From NCBI GenBank assembly GCA_027066965.1, contig JAMOMT010000145.1:1-7872 (forward strand): a DNA stretch of 7,872 nucleotides, read 5' to 3'. Positions within the stretch are counted from its first letter, which is position 1. Every line of letters begins with the position of its first letter. A program made the position numbers and the translations under genes. The notes under the pieces are model-generated. The model was given only the letters and a program-made list of their open reading frames with translations. It ran no database searches and was not told where the DNA came from. Positions 5,669-7,872 of this stretch are shown in pieces. This stretch comes from Archaeoglobaceae archaeon (GTDB taxonomy: Archaea; Halobacteriota; Archaeoglobi; Archaeoglobales; Archaeoglobaceae).

Positions 5669-6682
5669 ATGACTCACGTTGGGCTGGACATAGGTACGAA
5701 CTATACGAAAGCGACAAAGGACGGGAAAAACGTCACGATCTTTCCGAGCATAGTCGTTTACGGAGAGGAAAAGGACTGGAGCCTCACCGGCCAGAGCAAG
5801 GATGTTTACGTTGGGGAAGAGGCACTCTCAATTGTGCAGAGCCTCGAAAACGTCGAGGCTCTCAGGCCACTCCACGAGGGTAGGCTTATTCACGAGTCCT
5901 ACATAGAACTTGCCAGGCACGCCTTGGACGTTCTGAAAGTCAGGCCGAAGGTCATAGCGACCGGACTACCCGTAAAGTCCTCCAAGAAGGAGAGGGAGGA
6001 GTTAGCAGCTGACATGAAGGCAAAGCTGGGGGTTGATGTTCTAATATTTCCCGAGCCTGTGGGAACATTAGCTTACATGGGTCTCGATACTGGTGTTTGC
6101 GTGGACATAGGTTTTGGAACGACGGACATGCTCGTCCTCAGCAGGATGGAATACCTGAAGGGAGACACGATGCTCGTCGGAGTTGACTGGCTGTTTGACA
6201 ACATCGAGGTTCTGATAAGGAACAAGGTTGGAATAACCCTCACTCCGGAAGAACTGACGAAGTTGATAGTTGACGAGAGCTACGAAGTTGGAAGGATAAG
6301 GAGTGGAAAGAGGATAACGATAGGGCACGGAGACATAGCGGAAGAATACAGGAAGCTTATGAGGAGCTGGGTGGAAAGAATAGCGAGTAGGGTGAAGCTG
6401 ATGCTTGAAGGACTCTCGACCGCCATTGTGGACAACATGGTTCTGACTGGTGGGGGAGCAATGCTTCCGGGAGTCAAGGAAGAATTCGAAAACGCATTCA
6501 GGGAGATAGCTGAGATAAAAGTTCCGGACGACCCGATATCTGCAAATGCCCTCGGATACTACAGGCTCGCCTCTGCTGTAGTCGGTGAGCTGAAGGAGCC
6601 AGAGGAAGAGATCGAGGAAAAGAGCGTGGAAAAGGAGGAGATAAGTGAGGAGGAAGAGAAGAAGAGGAAGAGGAAGAAGTGA
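5669..6682 (+). CDS. Archaeal actin/ParM-like ATPase with charged C-terminal tail
   Basis: A 337-residue protein of the actin/Hsp70 ATPase fold, closest in pattern to archaeal ParM/Alp-type actin homologues such as the Ta0583 group. Motifs: phosphate-1 'LDIGTNYTKA' at 6-15, connect-1 'FPEPVGTLAYMG' at 127-138, phosphate-2 'VDIGFGTTDM' at 145-154, adenosine motif 'VLTGGGAMLPG' at 258-268 and connect-2 'ISANALGYYRL' at 290-300. No peptide-binding domain follows, so it is not a DnaK. After residue 306 comes a tail of about 30 residues that is rich in Glu and ends in a run of Lys and Arg (331-337). Known relatives form filaments or serve in plasmid or cell organisation; its job here is unknown. 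No partner resembling ParR or a centromere array is seen. The gene stands alone, divergent from the CinA-like gene and convergent with the cysteine-rich gene. Confidence 0.88.
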   Translation: MTHVGLDIGTNYTKATKDGKNVTIFPSIVVYGEEKDWSLTGQSKDVYVGEEALSIVQSLENVEALRPLHEGRLIHESYIELARHALDVLKVRPKVIATGLPVKSSKKEREELAADMKAKLGVDVLIFPEPVGTLAYMGLDTGVCVDIGFGTTDMLVLSRMEYLKGDTMLVGVDWLFDNIEVLIRNKVGITLTPEELTKLIVDESYEVGRIRSGKRITIGHGDIAEEYRKLMRSWVERIASRVKLMLEGLSTAIVDNMVLTGGGAMLPGVKEEFENAFREIAEIKVPDDPISANALGYYRLASAVVGELKEPEEEIEEKSVEKEEISEEEEKKRKRKK

Positions 6683-6716
6683 TCTCGTTTTCCTCAGAGT
6701 AGTTGCAATCCAGCTA

Positions 6717-6743
6717 TAAAAAAATTATTAAAAAATAAAAAAT
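6717..6743 (-). terminator. T-rich terminator of the cysteine-rich gene
   Basis: Just past the TAA at 6744-6746 the minus strand carries three consecutive T-runs (six, six and seven Ts, separated by short A-containing spacers), a typical archaeal terminator. The plus strand here is A-rich. For the convergent actin-like gene only short T runs after 6685 and around 6751-6766 are available. Confidence 0.6.
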
Positions 6744-6947
6744 TTAATCTTTTAAAACTCTTTTAGTTCTAATCAACTCCGAACGAAGTTTAACGAGCTC
6801 TGCGAACATGAGCTTTTGCTCTGCAGTCATGTAAGGAAAGCAGTCCTCGAAGGGATCGTAACCGAATGGGCACAAGCCACTGACACATTTGAAGCAACAG
6901 CAGCTCTTACCCTCAACGCAGGCCGGTCTTCTGAAAACGAAACTCAC
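6744..6947 (-). CDS. Small cysteine-rich protein, probable metal binder, unknown function
   Basis: I do not recognise this protein. From the GTG at 6947 it has 67 residues. The N-terminal half holds seven cysteines: C10, C16, C17, C18, C21, C26 and C36, spaced C-x5-CCC-x2-C-x4-C-x9-C. The C-terminal part, about residues 40-64, looks like one amphipathic helix rich in Leu, Glu, Lys and Arg. No signal peptide or membrane segment is evident, so zinc or Fe-S binding in the cytoplasm is plausible but unproven. The GTG start is chosen because AGGATGTG, 7 of 8 bases like the ideal Shine-Dalgarno, lies about 6 nt upstream. A TTG at 6965 would give 73 residues and one more Cys. A TATA-like ATTTAAAAAC sits near 7002-7011. 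It is convergent with the actin-like gene and divergent from the binding-protein gene. Confidence 0.65.
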   Translation of the reverse strand: MSFVFRRPACVEGKSCCCFKCVSGLCPFGYDPFEDCFPYMTAEQKLMFAELVKLRSELIRTKRVLKD

Positions 6948-6965
6948 GATCCCACATCCTAACAA

Positions 6966-7171
6966 ACTTAGACACCGGCTCTCTAATCTACTTTAACTAC
7001 GTTTTTAAATCCGTAATTTAAATATCTATACACACCGTTTACAATTACGTTTTTAACGTCTCGGATTATAACGTTTTCTTGATAGTTTCTGACACCGTCT
7101 CAAACTATCACAGTTTGGTCAACCTAAATCGAACAAAATTATTTATCGTTATGTATTTTTGAGCATATCGC
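6966..7171. promoter_or_regulatory. Divergent, repeat-rich regulatory region
   Basis: About 200 bp between the cysteine-rich gene and the binding-protein gene. Contents seen: near-identical direct repeats AACTACGTTTTTAA and AATTACGTTTTTAA (the shared 11-mer TACGTTTTTAA at 6998-7008 and 7046-7056); ACACCG at 6972, 7032 and 7092, exactly 60 bp apart; a strong dyad at 7080-7110; a TATA-like box for the rightward gene at about 7139-7146, roughly 29 nt before its ATG; and a leftward TATA-like box near 7002-7011. Such density suggests binding of regulators, plausibly responding to molybdate or tungstate given the downstream gene, but no known operator is matched with certainty. Confidence 0.5.
7080..7110. 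repeat. 31-bp dyad (candidate operator) upstream of the binding-protein gene
   Basis: Perfect 9-bp arms TGATAGTTT (7080-7088) and AAACTATCA (7102-7110) flank a centre in which GAC and GTC also pair around ACC. The only unpaired symmetric positions are CT opposite TC. A further AGTTT at 7112-7116 can pair with AAACT at 7102-7106, giving an overlapping alternative dyad. It ends about 28 bp before the TATA-like box, a position suited to an activator or repressor. Confidence 0.65.
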
Positions 7172-7872
7172 ATGGGAAAGGCAAGGATTGTAATCGCACT
7201 CGCTCTCGTAGCGCTGCTGGCCGGGTGTGCCTATCCAGCAAACAATGTGCATACGACTCAAACTGAACAGAAGGCGTCAGCTCAGCTCGTGGTGTGCTGC
7301 GGTGCGGGATTGATGAAACCCATGAACGAACTCGTGAGCAGTTTCGAAAAAGAGACGGGATGCAAGGTAACTATTCACTACGGAGGAAGCGGAGAACTTT
7401 ACGCAATCCTCTCAACGAAGGGGTGTGACGTTTTCATACCTGGATCCTACTACTACGTGGAGAGGGCGGTGGAGGAAGGGTATATAGTCAACGGAAGCGT
7501 TGTTAACGTTACCAAACATGTACCGGTAATAGCCGTTCCTAAGGGAAACCCCGCTGGAATTCACTCCCTCTCGGACCTCGCTAAGCCAGGGGTCAGGGTA
7601 GCGATAGGAGATCCAAAAGCCTGCGCTATCGGCAGAGTGGCTGTAAAGATGCTGAAAAAAGACGGACTGTGGGAGAAAGTTAAGAAGAACGTGGTAGTTG
7701 AAGCACCGACTGTAAATCAGCTTCTCGTTTACGTCGCAACTGGGCAGGTCGACTGTGCGATTATATGGGCCGATTTAGTTACTTGGGCTCAGGCGAAGGG
7801 AAAGATTGAGGTTATAAGTATACCTCCTCAGCAAAACCTGATAAAGACAATTCCCGTCGCGATTACAGTTTA
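7172..7872 (+). CDS. ModA/WtpA-like molybdate or tungstate ABC transporter binding lipoprotein (partial, C terminus off the right edge)
   Basis: An open frame of 233 codons runs from the ATG at 7172 to the edge. A lipoprotein signal is clear: 'MGKARIV', a hydrophobic core, then lipobox 'LAGC' with C19 as the lipidated residue. The mature part follows the periplasmic-binding-protein fold of the ModA family: 'GAGLMKPMNELVSSFEKETG' (44-63), 'GGSGELYAIL' (71-80), 'CDVFIPGS' (85-92), 'LAKPGVRVAIGDP' (136-148), and 'TGQVDCAIIW' (190-199). The likely job is capture of molybdate or tungstate (or a related oxyanion) for a permease and ATPase expected just beyond the window. Six cysteines in the mature part (42, 43, 64, 85, 151, 195) are unusual. 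There is no Shine-Dalgarno; a TATA-like box lies about 29 nt upstream. Substrate cannot be decided from sequence. Confidence 0.85.
   Translation, partial: MGKARIVIALALVALLAGCAYPANNVHTTQTEQKASAQLVVCCGAGLMKPMNELVSSFEKETGCKVTIHYGGSGELYAILSTKGCDVFIPGSYYYVERAVEEGYIVNGSVVNVTKHVPVIAVPKGNPAGIHSLSDLAKPGVRVAIGDPKACAIGRVAVKMLKKDGLWEKVKKNVVVEAPTVNQLLVYVATGQVDCAIIWADLVTWAQAKGKIEVISIPPQQNLIKTIPVAITV

Noticed and set aside
6745..6965. TTG start at 6965 for the cysteine-rich protein
   Set aside because: No ribosome site precedes it, whereas the GTG at 6947 has AGGATGTG at suitable spacing; kept only as an alternative.

Overview
The window looks like chromosomal DNA from a hyperthermophilic euryarchaeon, most likely of the Archaeoglobales. 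This is judged from gene content and style, not from a database match. Several genes have TATA-like boxes about 25 nt upstream of the start codon, as in leaderless archaeal transcripts. The proteins are rich in Lys, Glu, Arg, Ile and Val. The reductase is the stand-alone archaeal form of the riboflavin-pathway enzyme, and there is an archaeal actin/ParM-like ATPase, a family II pyrophosphatase and a TRAM-domain radical SAM protein.

Left half (1-3927), all on the minus strand. Reading leftward in transcription order come a small two-helix membrane protein (3688-3927), a manganese-type inorganic pyrophosphatase (2611-3570), and then a likely operon. The operon holds a DUF996-like membrane protein (1896-2516), a radical SAM enzyme with a C-terminal TRAM domain (674-1843, probably longer at its N terminus), and an ASCH-domain protein with a helix-turn-helix-like C-terminal part that runs off the left edge (1-633). 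ASCH and TRAM are both RNA-binding-type folds, so the last two genes may belong to an RNA-related process; that is inference.

Middle (3928-5523). A 190-bp gap holds a long, nearly perfect hairpin just ahead of the Shine-Dalgarno sequence of the small membrane protein. Next is a translationally coupled pair on the minus strand: a CinA-N/MoCF-type nucleotide- or cofactor-binding protein (4804-5523), then the archaeal RibD-type reductase of riboflavin synthesis (4118-4804). The overlap of stop and start codons links the two, perhaps in flavin or nucleotide-cofactor metabolism.

Right part (5524-7872). A divergent promoter region drives the coupled pair leftward and an actin/ParM-like protein rightward (5669-6682). 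The actin-like protein carries an unusual acidic-then-basic tail. After a T-rich terminator for the opposing gene comes a very small cysteine-rich protein on the minus strand (6744-6947). A second divergent regulatory region, rich in repeats and dyads, precedes a molybdate/tungstate-type lipoprotein binding protein that runs off the right edge (7172-7872).

Most genes are recognisable housekeeping or family-level genes. The least explained material is the hairpin at 3946-4031, the small cysteine-rich protein, the start-less N-terminal extension of the radical SAM gene, and the repeat-rich intergenic region at 6966-7171. I saw no tRNA, rRNA, CRISPR array, transposase or integrase.
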